Source: an uncultured Lachnospiraceae bacterium
GTDB taxonomy: Bacteria > Bacillota > Clostridia > Lachnospirales > Lachnospiraceae
Length of the DNA: 64,000 bases
NCBI GenBank assembly: GCA_947626985.1
Contig: CANQUG010000002.1
Span: forward strand, 1-64,000
Direction: 5' to 3'
Part shown: positions 39,098-48,129 of the stretch, piece after piece
How the letters are laid out: the number at the start of each line of letters is the position of its first letter
Position numbering within the stretch: the stretch's first letter is position 1
The notes under the pieces: model-generated
Told to the model about the DNA's origin: nothing
Database searches by the model: none
The model's input: only the letters and a program-made list of their open reading frames with translations
Program-made: the position numbers and the translations under genes

Positions 39098-40492
39098 CTA
39101 TACGATCCAGTTGACAAAAAACATATGGTCCTTGTACAGAAAATGATCGACCCTGTCAAAATCCAGATTCATGGAATAGTATGCGCTCTCCATCATGAAA
39201 TACATAAAATTGAAATCTTTCCTGTCAAATCCCTTCAGCGTTCTGGGGGTTCCCTCCTTCACATATTTGTCAAAGATCTCAAGAGCCGCATCCGCCGCCT
39301 TATAGGCCAGCGCCCGGTTCTCATACTGTCCGTTCAGCCGCTTCAGCAAAGTACCGATGGTAACCACCGAATACTGGGCAAAGCTTCTCCCCTGATAGAT
39401 CACCATCCGCAGGGAGGATGGGAAATCTTTGCTGGGATCGATGGTTCTGTTCAGAACACAGAGGGCTACCGCCTCCATACCGATCAGCCCCTGGTCCCCT
39501 GCTTCGGCTTCGCAGAGAGCAGCCAGAAGGTCCCTGTCTGTGGTTTCCCCCGAAAGAATCCCCGGATGTTCCGCAAATTCCTTCATCATATAATAGTACT
39601 TTTTATTGACGCTGTCGTATACCTTTACGTTATCGCCGTCCATGGAATAGGTAAGAACGCTCTCCGAAGCCGCCCCGTTCCCGTCAAAGATATAGGTCAC
39701 GCCGCTGATATTGGCGGACTTATTCACATACATGACGCCGGCTCCGCCGAAATAATACTTCCTGTCGTCCAGGGTGAGCCAGCCCGTATGGGCCTTTCCG
39801 TCTTCCGGGCTGAAATAGTAGGTCTTTTTCCCGATGGTGAGAAAACCGTCCTGAAAACGGATGCCGGTGCTTTTATCAAAATAATACCGGTATCCGCCGA
39901 TCTTCCGGAGTCCGGTAAGCATCACCCCCGTACCCGTATGGAAATACCGGTACTTTTTCCCGGAGGATACCTGCCAGCCGGTGAGCATCCGTCCGCTGAC
40001 CTTGCTGAAGTACCGCTTCCGGCCCTTGCTGTCCGAAAGCCAGCCTTTGGCCATCACGCCGCTGCCTTTGGTAAAGTAATATTTATAACCGGAGGCATCC
40101 TTCATCCAGCCCCGGACCAGAAGACCGTCCGAAGGGCTGAAGTATCTGGTGTTCCCGGCTCCGTCCGTGAGGTATCCGGTCACCATGTAGCCCTGCCCGC
40201 TGGTAAAATACCGGATCTTCTGTCCGGACGCATCATACTGCCAGCCCTTCAGCTGTACGCCTGTCTTCATATCGAAATAGTACTTCTTTCCCTCCAGAGT
40301 CAGCCAGCCCTTCGCTTTCGTGCCGTCGCTCTGTATGTAATAGGTTTTCCCTTCGATGGTCCGGAAGCCCTCAGCAGCGGCCTCCGCCTTCCCGGCCATA
40401 AAAAACACCGCCGGACACAGGAGCAGGATCAGCAGCGCTGCGAACCGGATATTCTTCCCTTTTCTTCCTCTGTAATTCCTGTCTTCTCTCAT
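39098..40492 (-). CDS. Secreted cell-wall hydrolase: N-terminal cell-wall-binding repeats plus SleB-like domain
   Basis: MREDRNYRGRK...; repeats KGWLTLEGKKYYFDMKTG; C-terminal LAALCEAEAGDQGLIGMEAVALCVLNR. Confidence 0.88.
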   Translation of the reverse strand: MREDRNYRGRKGKNIRFAALLILLLCPAVFFMAGKAEAAAEGFRTIEGKTYYIQSDGTKAKGWLTLEGKKYYFDMKTGVQLKGWQYDASGQKIRYFTSGQGYMVTGYLTDGAGNTRYFSPSDGLLVRGWMKDASGYKYYFTKGSGVMAKGWLSDSKGRKRYFSKVSGRMLTGWQVSSGKKYRYFHTGTGVMLTGLRKIGGYRYYFDKSTGIRFQDGFLTIGKKTYYFSPEDGKAHTGWLTLDDRKYYFGGAGVMYVNKSANISGVTYIFDGNGAASESVLTYSMDGDNVKVYDSVNKKYYYMMKEFAEHPGILSGETTDRDLLAALCEAEAGDQGLIGMEAVALCVLNRTIDPSKDFPSSLRMVIYQGRSFAQYSVVTIGTLLKRLNGQYENRALAYKAADAALEIFDKYVKEGTPRTLKGFDRKDFNFMYFMMESAYYSMNLDFDRVDHFLYKDHMFFVNWIV

Positions 40493-40725
40493 ATCGATCT
40501 CTCCATCATGGAATGACGCCTGCGCCAAAAGGCTGCTTTTCCCGGCTGCGGAATTCTGCAGGCTCTGCAGAATTATGTCAAAAAATTTGCAGATATGTTT
40601 GTATTATTGCGTTTCGGAAAACACATTTTACAAATTTGTTACGTATTTGTTTTATTATATATGATTCCGTAACAGCTGTCAATAAAATCTTTGCTCCGCA
40701 CCTGTAACACCCCTTCCCCCCGGTG

Positions 40726-40734
40726 CATACTATG
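40726..40734 (+). promoter_or_regulatory. Possible mother-cell (sigma-K/E-like) -10 element upstream of the Cys-rich protein
   Basis: GCATACTATG resembles CATAnnnTA; 30 bp upstream of the ATG. Confidence 0.35.
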
Positions 40735-40765
40735 AACTGTAAACAAAATTTGGAGGATTTAAAGA

Positions 40766-41017
40766 ATGAGTGATTTAGCTGCTACAAACTGTGGATGTGG
40801 AAACGATGGATGCGGATGCGACAACAGCCCTGCCGCCGCCGGAGCGTTTGGAAACAGCTCCTGCAGCTGCATCCTCTGGATCATCATCCTTCTCAGCCTC
40901 TGCGGCAACAACAACGGCTGCGGCCTGGGCAGCAGCGGCGGATGCGGAGACAGCTGCTGGATTATCCTGATCCTTCTTCTTCTGTGCGGCGGCAGCGGCT
41001 GCGGATGCGGATACTGA
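40766..41017 (+). CDS. Small Cys/Gly-rich hydrophobic protein (chorion-like high-cysteine type)
   Basis: 83 aa; RBS TTGGAGG; two modules SCSCILWIIILLSLCGNNNGCG and DSCWIILILLLLCGGSGCGCGY. Confidence 0.75.
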   Translation: MSDLAATNCGCGNDGCGCDNSPAAAGAFGNSSCSCILWIIILLSLCGNNNGCGLGSSGGCGDSCWIILILLLLCGGSGCGCGY

Positions 41018-41076
41018 TGCACGGGGATACCGACGAAAAGAAGGGAGTCCTTTCCGGGGCTCCCCGGCCGAAAAAA

Positions 41077-41110
41077 GCGGCAGAGGTTATCTCCTCTGCC
41101 GCCTTTTTTT
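41077..41110. terminator. Bidirectional terminator
   Basis: A6-GCGGCAGAGG/CCTCTGCCGC-T8. Confidence 0.88.
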
Positions 41111-41242
41111 TCGCGCTCTCCATCCTTCCGGCTCCGCCGTCTCCCGGGGCGGCGCCGCCTGCCTTTTCTTTTCCAGGCAGTCCATATCCAGCTCATAAAA
41201 CGCGTTCCCATCTATGATCAGTTTCCGTCTGCTCTCGTCCAT
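41087..41242 (-). CDS. Conserved-looking 51-aa protein
   Basis: MDESRRKLIIDGNAFYELDMDCLEKKRQ...; RBS GGAAAGGAAAC upstream. Confidence 0.6.
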   Translation of the reverse strand: MDESRRKLIIDGNAFYELDMDCLEKKRQAAPPRETAEPEGWRARKKRRQRR

Positions 41243-41420
41243 ACCGATGTTTCCTTTCCGAAATTCCGCTGCTTTCTCCCTTTTACCGAAATAAAAGAGA
41301 TATATTATTATATGAACCGTCCGTCGAAAGGTCTCTCCTTCCCCCGGAAGGAGCCGCTGTGTCGGAACCGGATCCTGCGGCATATTTTAAGATCAGAAAA
41401 CATAGTATGTGAAAAAAAGG

Positions 41421-41783
41421 ATGGATCCTATGGACCAGGAAAAGATTACCCAGACAGCCCTCGACCAGATGGTGAGCAGCGACAGGAACCAGCTTCTGAA
41501 GGCGGCGGTTCCCTACCTTCCTCCCCGCGGCCGCCGGCTGCTGTCTCTCTACGCAAAACTCACGGAGCTTCTCAGCACCGTCTCCATGTTTTCACCGGAA
41601 ACGCAGGCCATGAGCACCTGCGAGGTCATCGTGGCCAGCCCGGCGGAAATGCTCCGGGACCTCAGGCAGTACTGCGGCGGAGAAAGCCGCAGACAGGTGG
41701 ATCAGCTGCTGAATATGATGGCTGCGGCGGAAATGATGAACCTCATGGGGGAGCCGCCGGAAAAGGAAGGTGAAAAAGAATGA
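41421..41783 (+). CDS. Hypothetical protein, Met-rich C-terminus
   Basis: MDPMDQEKITQTALDQMVSSDRNQLLKAAVPYLPP...; translationally coupled to the next ORF. Confidence 0.65.
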   Translation: MDPMDQEKITQTALDQMVSSDRNQLLKAAVPYLPPRGRRLLSLYAKLTELLSTVSMFSPETQAMSTCEVIVASPAEMLRDLRQYCGGESRRQVDQLLNMMAAAEMMNLMGEPPEKEGEKE

Positions 41784-42052
41784 ACGAAGACTGGAAAGAC
41801 AACCCCGCCCTTCGGGGGATGGACCAGAACAAGCTGGAGATGCTTCAGGCCCTGGCGCAGCAGGGCCAGGGCAAAAGCCCGGCGGAAATGCTGCCCTTCC
41901 TCATGAACGCGGCGGCTCAGGGCCGCAGCAGCGGCCTGCACTTCTCCCAGCCCGAGATCTCCGCGGTGCTGGAGGCGCTGAAAGCGGGGAAATCCCCCGA
42001 GGAAGCCGCGAAGCTGGACCGCATCGTCAGCCTGATGAAGATGATACGATAA
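41780..42052 (+). CDS. Hypothetical protein (90 aa)
   Basis: MNEDWKDNPALRGMDQNKLEMLQALAQQGQGKSPAEMLPFL...; ATGA overlap with the preceding ORF. Confidence 0.7.
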   Translation: MNEDWKDNPALRGMDQNKLEMLQALAQQGQGKSPAEMLPFLMNAAAQGRSSGLHFSQPEISAVLEALKAGKSPEEAAKLDRIVSLMKMIR

Positions 42053-42053
42053 T

Positions 42054-42126
42054 GATTCACCCGCCAAAAGTCCGCTTCTGCCGACCTTTTGACGGGTGAA
42101 TCGTCCTGCTGCCGTGAAACGGCAGA
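42054..42126. terminator. Two stem-loops between convergent genes
   Basis: GATTCACCCGCCAAAAG / CTTTTGACGGGTGAATC (16/17) and CTGCCGT-gaa-ACGGCAG. Confidence 0.75.
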
Positions 42127-43398
42127 CTATTTATCCTTTTTTGTGATGCCCTCCATCATACAGTCCCTGAGGAGAGCCAGCGCATGGGCCGCCGCCTGCT
42201 CCCGGATCCGGGCGCGGCTGCCTGAAAAATGAAATTCCTGGGCCACGATTTTGTCATTGTAGCTGCAGCCCATGAATACAGTGCCTACGGGACATTCCTT
42301 CGTCCCCCCGTCCGGGCCGGCCAGACCGGTGACGGAAAGGCTGATGTCCGACTTGGACACGAAGCGGCAACCTCTCGCCATCTCCCTGGCGCACTTCTCC
42401 GACACCGCTCCGCAAGTTTTCAGAGTGGACTTCTTCACACCCAGGAATTTCCTCTTCGCCCTGTTGCTGTAGGTGACGAAGCCGTGGGTGAACACCTCCG
42501 AAGCCCCGGGAACGTTCACGATCCTGGCGGCGACGGCGCCGCCGGTACAGGATTCCGCCAGGGACAGGGTAAGCTTCTGATCCCGCAGCATATCCACGAC
42601 GGCCTCCTCCAGGGTCTTTTTTTCATCCGTGGCAAAAATATTCTTGCCGAACCGCTCCTTCAGCTCCCGGACCACAGGCTTGATGAGCTTGCGGCATTCC
42701 TTTTCGCTTCCTCCTCTGGCGGTGATCCGCAGATGAACCTCTCCGGTTTTCGCGTAGGGAGCGATGGTGGGATTGGACTGGGCCCGGATGAGATCCCCGA
42801 TCTCCTCCGCCACCTGACTCTCTCCGATCCCGCAGATCTTCACCATCTGAGAGAGAATGATCTCCGGCTGCTTTTTGCGGAGCCAGGGAAAAACCTCGTC
42901 CTTAAACAGGGGGATCATCTCGCCGGGAGGCCCGGGGAGAAGCACTGCCGTCTTCCCCTTCTTCTCCAGGATCAGGCCGGGAGCCGTCCCATTGGGATTA
43001 TCCAAAACGAGAGCGCCTTTGGGAACCAGCGCCTGTTTGTAATTATTTTTAGTGATCCTCCGCTGGGCATTGTTGCCCTTGTACTGCTTCATGCGCTTCT
43101 CCAGAAGTTCCCTGGTATGGGGATCCTCCTCCAGGGGAAGCCCCAGAAGCTTCGCGGCCACCTCCTTGGTGATATCGTCCTCGGTGGGCCCGAGACCGCC
43201 TGTGAGGATCACCACATCCGAGCGCTCCAGGGCAGTCTCCAGAACGGCGGCAAGGCGTTCCTCGTTATCCCCCACCACTGTCTGATAATACAGGGACAGC
43301 CCCAGCAGGGCGCACTGCTCCGCCAGATACGCGCTGTTTGTGTTTACAATGTTTCCCAGTAAAATCTCCGTTCCCACGGAGATCAGTTCTGCAACCAT
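42127..43398 (-). CDS. cinA: CinA (competence/damage-inducible, nicotinamide-nucleotide amidase)
   Basis: 423 aa; MVAELISVGTEILLGNIVNTNSAYLAEQ; LAESCTGGAVAARIVNVPGAS. Confidence 0.97.
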   Translation of the reverse strand: MVAELISVGTEILLGNIVNTNSAYLAEQCALLGLSLYYQTVVGDNEERLAAVLETALERSDVVILTGGLGPTEDDITKEVAAKLLGLPLEEDPHTRELLEKRMKQYKGNNAQRRITKNNYKQALVPKGALVLDNPNGTAPGLILEKKGKTAVLLPGPPGEMIPLFKDEVFPWLRKKQPEIILSQMVKICGIGESQVAEEIGDLIRAQSNPTIAPYAKTGEVHLRITARGGSEKECRKLIKPVVRELKERFGKNIFATDEKKTLEEAVVDMLRDQKLTLSLAESCTGGAVAARIVNVPGASEVFTHGFVTYSNRAKRKFLGVKKSTLKTCGAVSEKCAREMARGCRFVSKSDISLSVTGLAGPDGGTKECPVGTVFMGCSYNDKIVAQEFHFSGSRARIREQAAAHALALLRDCMMEGITKKDK

Positions 43399-43430
43399 CT
43401 GTTCTCCTTTCCGGCATCCGTATGCGCGGT

Positions 43431-43970
43431 TTACTCCTGCATGGACAGTACCTTTTTATTCTGCATGATATAGGTCAAAAGGGAGACCACCGTCAGGGCC
43501 ACGGAAAGCCATACGAAAATCTGTTCCAGAATATCAAAAACGCCTCCGAAATCCAGGATCAGCAGAAGGATCATGATCATCTGGGACACCGTTTTGAATT
43601 TTCCCCAGTAATTGGCGGCGATCACCACCCCGTTCTCCGCCGCGATCAGGCGGAAGCCGCTGATAATGAATTCTCTGGCAATGATCACGATCACCACCCA
43701 GGCGGGAAGCCTGCCCAGTTCGATCATGCAGATCAGAGCGGTGCAGACCAGCAGCTTGTCCGCCAGAGGATCCATGAATTTTCCAAAATTGGTCACCAGG
43801 TGATGCTTCCTCGCCAGATACCCGTCCAGCCAGTCCGTAGCGCTGGCCCCGGCAAAAATGAGAAAGCAGATATAACGGTTGGCTCCGGCTCCCCAGCCGG
43901 TCAGCATGAAAACCGCCATAAAAGGCACCAGGATCATTCTTCCTACCGTAAGTTTATTCGGTGTATTCAT
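43431..43970 (-). CDS. pgsA: CDP-diacylglycerol--glycerol-3-phosphate 3-phosphatidyltransferase
   Basis: 179 aa; MNTPNKLTVGRMILVPF; DWLDGYLARKHHLVTNFGKFMDPLADK. Confidence 0.96.
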   Translation of the reverse strand: MNTPNKLTVGRMILVPFMAVFMLTGWGAGANRYICFLIFAGASATDWLDGYLARKHHLVTNFGKFMDPLADKLLVCTALICMIELGRLPAWVVIVIIAREFIISGFRLIAAENGVVIAANYWGKFKTVSQMIMILLLILDFGGVFDILEQIFVWLSVALTVVSLLTYIMQNKKVLSMQE

Positions 43971-45291
43971 CGCACAATTCCCCTATCAGATCATACTCCA
44001 GAGCGCCGGTCACCCGCACTCTGACAAAATCTCCCGTCATCAGCAGCTCGCCGGTCTGGACGAACAGATATCCGTCCACCCCGGGCGCGTCCCCGTAGGT
44101 CCGCCCCACATAGGCGTTTTCCCCGGACACCTTTCCCTCGATCAGCACCAGAAGCTCCTGTCCGGCGCGCTCCTCTCCCTTTTCCAGGGAGATCTCCTGC
44201 TGAAGCGTCATCAGCTCGTCCCTGCGCTCCTCCTTGATCTCCTGAGGGATCTGATCCTCCATGGCCTCCGCCGGCGTGCCCTCCTCCGGTGAATAAGTGA
44301 AGACCCCCAGACGGTCAAATTCCATTTCGTCCACAAACTCCAGGAGTTCCTGATGGTCCTCCTGGGTTTCCCCGGGAAATCCGGTGATCAGGGTCGTCCG
44401 GAGCACAATATCCGGAATCTCCCTGCGCAGCCGTTTCACTATCTCTTCCAGTTCCTTCTTCGTGGTTCTCCGTCCCATCCTTTTCAGGATCCGGTCGCTG
44501 GCATGCTGGATAGGCAGATCCAGATAATGGCAGATTTTCTTTTCCCGCTTCATCACCTGGATCAGATCGTCGTAGATTTCCTCCGGGTAGCAGTACAGCA
44601 GGCGGATCCACCGGATCCCCCGAATTCCGCACAGCTTCTCCAGAAGAACATGAAGCATCTTTTTTCCGTAAAGGTCCGTTCCGTAGACAGTGGTCTCCTG
44701 GGCCACCAGGATCAGCTCCTTCACGCCCTGCTCCGCCATATTCGCAGCCTGGGCGATGAGCCTGTCCATGTCCACGCTGCGGTAGCGTCCCCGGAGGCTG
44801 GGAATGATGCAGTAGGTGCAGTGCTTGTCGCAGCCCTCCGCGATTTTCAGATAACCGTAATGCCCTCCCGTGGTGAGCACTCTTCCGGCGCTTCCCCCCG
44901 GCAGATAGGAAAGGTCCTTATACTCCTGGAACCGTCTTCCGGCGTCCGCCTCCTGCACCGCCTTCGCGATCTCCTCGTAGGACATGGTCCCCAGAACGGC
45001 GTCCACCTCGGGAATCTCCTCCATGATCTCCTGCTGATACCTCTGGGCCATACAGCCGGTGACGATCAGGATCCGGATATCCCCCGCCTTCTTCATCTCC
45101 GCGAACTCCAGGATCGTATTCACGCTCTCCTCTTTGGCGTCATTGATAAAGCAGCAGGTATTGATCACCACCGCGTCCGCCTGCTTTTCATCCTCCGCGA
45201 TCTCATACCCCTGCGCCGTGAGCAGTCCCAGCATTTCCTCGGAATCCGCCAGATTTTTGTCACAGCCCAGAGAAACAAAAAATATGTTCAT
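43954..45291 (-). CDS. rimO: Ribosomal protein S12 methylthiotransferase
   Basis: 445 aa; MNIFFVSLGCDKNLADSEEMLG; CDKHCTYCIIPSLRGRYRS; TRAM domain. Confidence 0.96.
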   Translation of the reverse strand: MNIFFVSLGCDKNLADSEEMLGLLTAQGYEIAEDEKQADAVVINTCCFINDAKEESVNTILEFAEMKKAGDIRILIVTGCMAQRYQQEIMEEIPEVDAVLGTMSYEEIAKAVQEADAGRRFQEYKDLSYLPGGSAGRVLTTGGHYGYLKIAEGCDKHCTYCIIPSLRGRYRSVDMDRLIAQAANMAEQGVKELILVAQETTVYGTDLYGKKMLHVLLEKLCGIRGIRWIRLLYCYPEEIYDDLIQVMKREKKICHYLDLPIQHASDRILKRMGRRTTKKELEEIVKRLRREIPDIVLRTTLITGFPGETQEDHQELLEFVDEMEFDRLGVFTYSPEEGTPAEAMEDQIPQEIKEERRDELMTLQQEISLEKGEERAGQELLVLIEGKVSGENAYVGRTYGDAPGVDGYLFVQTGELLMTGDFVRVRVTGALEYDLIGELCDEYTE

Positions 45292-45322
45292 AATGTCAGA
45301 CTCTCCGCATTCTGTTTATGGG

Positions 45323-45346
45323 AAAAGGCTGCCGCCGCAGCCTTTT
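45323..45346 (-). terminator. Intrinsic terminator of the yicC-remA-gmk-rpoZ cluster
   Basis: AAAAGGCTGC-CGCC-GCAGCCTTTT. Confidence 0.8.
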
Positions 45347-45348
45347 TC

Positions 45349-45654
45349 CTATACTTCCTCGCTTATGGTAATCTCGGCGTTCTCCTCCCGAGAAGACTCC
45401 TGTTCTTTTTCCTCCTCATGAGTATCCGCCACGATCTTTACCTGACCCTTATAAAATTCCTCGATGGCCACGGAAAGGGGCTTTTTGCCGGCGGCTCCGG
45501 GCACCAGGGGCTCGCTTCCCGCGATGATCTGGCGGGCCCGCTTGCTGGTGGCCAGCACCAGGGAATAGCGGCTGTTGAGCATGATGGTGTTGTCGTCCTC
45601 CTCGCTGTTGGCGTTGATGGCCTGAATCAGTTCCGAATAAGATGGATGGATCAT
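45349..45654 (-). CDS. rpoZ: RNA polymerase omega subunit
   Basis: 101 aa; MIHPSYSELIQAINANSEEDDNTIMLNSRYSLVLATSKRARQIIAG. Confidence 0.93.
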   Translation of the reverse strand: MIHPSYSELIQAINANSEEDDNTIMLNSRYSLVLATSKRARQIIAGSEPLVPGAAGKKPLSVAIEEFYKGQVKIVADTHEEEKEQESSREENAEITISEEV

Positions 45655-45686
45655 ATGAATTTCTTCCTTTCTATCATTGTATCATT

Positions 45687-46328
45687 CTATAATGAATTTA
45701 CACGCCGGCTCAGAGCTCCGGCGTCCTCCATGAGGGCCTTCACCTGAGCGGTGTTCCTTACTGTTCTCGCGTGCTCGCTGCAGATAATGTGGTGAAGCTC
45801 CTCCACGCATTCCTCCAGATCGTCGTTGATCAGAAGGTAATCGTAGGCGTCCATGCCCTCCGCCTCCTCGCCGGCCCTGCGCAGTCTGGAAAGAATCTGC
45901 TCCGGCGTCTCGGTGCCTCTGCCCCGGATGCGCCTTTCCAGCTCCTCCATGGAGGGGGGCGCCACGAAGATGAGGAGCGTCTCCGGAATCCGTTTTTTGA
46001 TCTTCATGGCTCCCTGGATCTCGATCTCCAGAATCACATCCCTTCCCCGGGAAAGCATGCTTTCCACGTAGGCTCCGGGCGTTCCGTAATAATTGTCCAC
46101 GTACCGGGCATATTCCAGGAGGGCGTCCTCCGCGATGAGGCGTTCAAACTCCTCCCTGGTGCGGAAGAAATACTCCCTTCCCTCCTTCTCCCCTTCTCTG
46201 GGCGAACGGGTTGTAACAGAAACAGAAAGCGCGTACTGCTGATATTTCTCCAGAAGTCTTTTCATGACGGTTCCCTTGCCGGCTCCGGAAAATCCGGATA
46301 CCACTGTCAGAATCCCCTGCTTATTCAT
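45687..46328 (-). CDS. gmk: Guanylate kinase
   Basis: MNKQGILTVVSGFSGAGKGTVMKRLLEKY; SVTTRSPREGEKEGREYFF. Confidence 0.97.
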   Translation of the reverse strand: MNKQGILTVVSGFSGAGKGTVMKRLLEKYQQYALSVSVTTRSPREGEKEGREYFFRTREEFERLIAEDALLEYARYVDNYYGTPGAYVESMLSRGRDVILEIEIQGAMKIKKRIPETLLIFVAPPSMEELERRIRGRGTETPEQILSRLRRAGEEAEGMDAYDYLLINDDLEECVEELHHIICSEHARTVRNTAQVKALMEDAGALSRRVNSL

Positions 46329-46599
46329 GCCCTTCACCTTTGTCCTCCGATTCGATGATTTCTCCAAACCGCCTGGCGATCGTGTCCGGCTGCAGTGCGG
46401 ACAGAATGAGATAATCGTCCGAGGTCACGATCACCGCCTTGGTCTTTCTTCCCTGGGTGGCGTCCACAAGGGCGCGGGTTCCCTTGACCCCCTGCACCAT
46501 TCTCTTGATGGGCGCCCCGTCCGGACTTACCACTGCTACAATCTTCTGGGAATTTACCATATTCCCGAATCCAATATTGATCAGTCTGGCCACAAACAT
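46321..46599 (-). CDS. remA: Extracellular matrix/biofilm regulator RemA (DUF370)
   Basis: 92 aa; INIGFGNMVNSQKIVAVVSPDGAPIKR...GRKTKAVIVTSDDYLILSA. Confidence 0.95.
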   Translation of the reverse strand: MFVARLINIGFGNMVNSQKIVAVVSPDGAPIKRMVQGVKGTRALVDATQGRKTKAVIVTSDDYLILSALQPDTIARRFGEIIESEDKGEGHE

Positions 46600-46643
46600 T
46601 CCCCTTTTTCAGTTTTTCAGTATTTCAGAATTACAGAATTTCT

Positions 46644-47522
46644 TTATTCGATGTTCTGGATCTGTTCCCGGATCTTCTCGATCTCCGTTTTCAGGTCGAT
46701 GGCGATGTTGGAAACCTCCAGATCATTGGATTTGGAAAGGATGGTGTTGGCCTCCCGGTTCATCTCCTGGGCCATAAAGTCCATCTTCCTTCCCACTCCC
46801 TGGCTTTCCTCCAGGATTTTTTTCATTCCCTGAATATGGCTGCGCAGGCGCACAGTTTCTTCGTCGTTGCAGATTTTGTCGGAAAAGAGGACCACCTCCG
46901 CGGCGATCCGCCCTTCGTCGATCTGGGAATCCTCCAGGAGTTCCTTTACCTTCTGTTCCAGTTTTTCCCTGTAGGCGGCTATCACCTCGGGGGAGCGCTT
47001 CTCCACCCGGGCCACCTTCTCATCCAGGCCCTTCAGCTTTTCCAGAAGGTCCTCCTTCAGGTGTTCTCCCTCCCGGATCCGGGTCTCCACGAATTTTCCG
47101 CAGGCCTCCCGGAGGGGTTCCTCCAGGTATCCCCACAGTTTTTCTTCGTCCATGGACTGCTCTTCCATGGTGAGCACCTCGGGATATCGGGACAGGGTGG
47201 ATGCGCGCACGTCGAATTCCAGGCCGAATTCGTCGCTGATCTGTTTCAGGTAGGCGAGATATTCTCCGGCAAGCTCCCGGTTGTACTTTAATGCTCCCGT
47301 GTTCAGGGTGTAGTCCTCCCAGGTGATATAGACGTCCACCTTGCCCCGCTGCATGTAAGTCTTCAGGAGATTGCGTACGGCTCCCTCCAGGAAGCTTAAT
47401 TTCTTCGGCATCTTGATGCTCAGATCCAGATACCGGTGGTTGACGGATTTCAGTTCCACAGTGATTCTCCGCTCGCTGGTCACCATCTCGGCACGGCCGA
47501 AGCCTGTCATACTTTTTATCAT
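46644..47522 (-). CDS. yicC: YicC family endoribonuclease
   Basis: 292 aa; MIKSMTGFGRAEM...VNHRYLDLSIKMP; QGVGRKMDFMAQEMNREANTI. Confidence 0.96.
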   Translation of the reverse strand: MIKSMTGFGRAEMVTSERRITVELKSVNHRYLDLSIKMPKKLSFLEGAVRNLLKTYMQRGKVDVYITWEDYTLNTGALKYNRELAGEYLAYLKQISDEFGLEFDVRASTLSRYPEVLTMEEQSMDEEKLWGYLEEPLREACGKFVETRIREGEHLKEDLLEKLKGLDEKVARVEKRSPEVIAAYREKLEQKVKELLEDSQIDEGRIAAEVVLFSDKICNDEETVRLRSHIQGMKKILEESQGVGRKMDFMAQEMNREANTILSKSNDLEVSNIAIDLKTEIEKIREQIQNIE

Positions 47523-47569
47523 AATCGTCTCTTTCTGTGATTTGATTTGTTTTCATGGTACACAGACTC

Positions 47570-47598
47570 ATTATAGTCAATTCTAAAACCCTAGTCAA
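47570..47598 (-). promoter_or_regulatory. Sigma-A promoter of the yicC cluster
   Basis: Minus strand TTGACT - 17 bp - TATAAT. Confidence 0.75.
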
Positions 47599-47656
47599 AC
47601 TCTTTTTTTGCTGTTATAATTGGGGGGATTGGATGGGGGAGTTTCCGTGCAGGGAG

Positions 47657-47707
47657 GGAAATTTGGGCAGACGGAAAATTTTGGCGGACGGGAAATTTGG
47701 GCAAACG
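47657..47707. repeat. Three ~17-bp direct repeats GGAAATTTGGGCAGAC
   Basis: gggaaatttgggcagac / ggaaaattttggcggac / gggaaatttgggcaaac. Confidence 0.85.
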
Positions 47708-47710
47708 TAC

Positions 47711-47890
47711 GCCAGGGAGGCGGCCCTGTCTGTCATGCAGACGCCGCAACGCTCCGCCGAACTAACCGCTAACTCCGACTAAGACGCTCAGGAAGAGCCT
47801 TCGCGCCTAAGTCTCCATAAGCGGTGGATTTCGTCTCCGCTAAAACCGCGCCTGAACTGTCTGCCTGACAGACAGGGCCGCCTCCCCGGC
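47711..47890. repeat. ~180-bp element with 32-bp inverted terminal repeats (2 mismatches)
   Basis: gccagggaggcggccctgtctgtcatgcagac (47711-47742) vs gtctgcctgacagacagggccgcctccccggc (47859-47890). Confidence 0.88.
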
Positions 47891-47905
47891 TGTTTACTGC
47901 CCCCG

Positions 47906-48027
47906 GCAGAATGATACCTCAGGCTTTTCTGCGGCTCTCTGCCACTGAACGGCCGGATGTCCACCGATTTTCCCGCAGAATGCTGCCTCAGGCTTTTCTG
48001 CAGCTCTCCGCCACTGAACAGCCGGAT
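47906..48027. repeat. Direct repeat, 53-bp copies with 69-bp period (5 differences)
   Basis: GCAGAATGATACCTCAGGCTTTTCTGCGGCTCTCTGCCACTGAACGGCCGGAT (47906) vs copy at 47975. Confidence 0.92.
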
Positions 48028-48129
48028 ATTACTGCCCGGGAATCTTCAAAAATTTTATACTATGTTATTACAGATTGTGAATAAAGTTGGAAATAGAAAA
48101 AGCTGAAATATAAAATAAGGAGAATTGAT

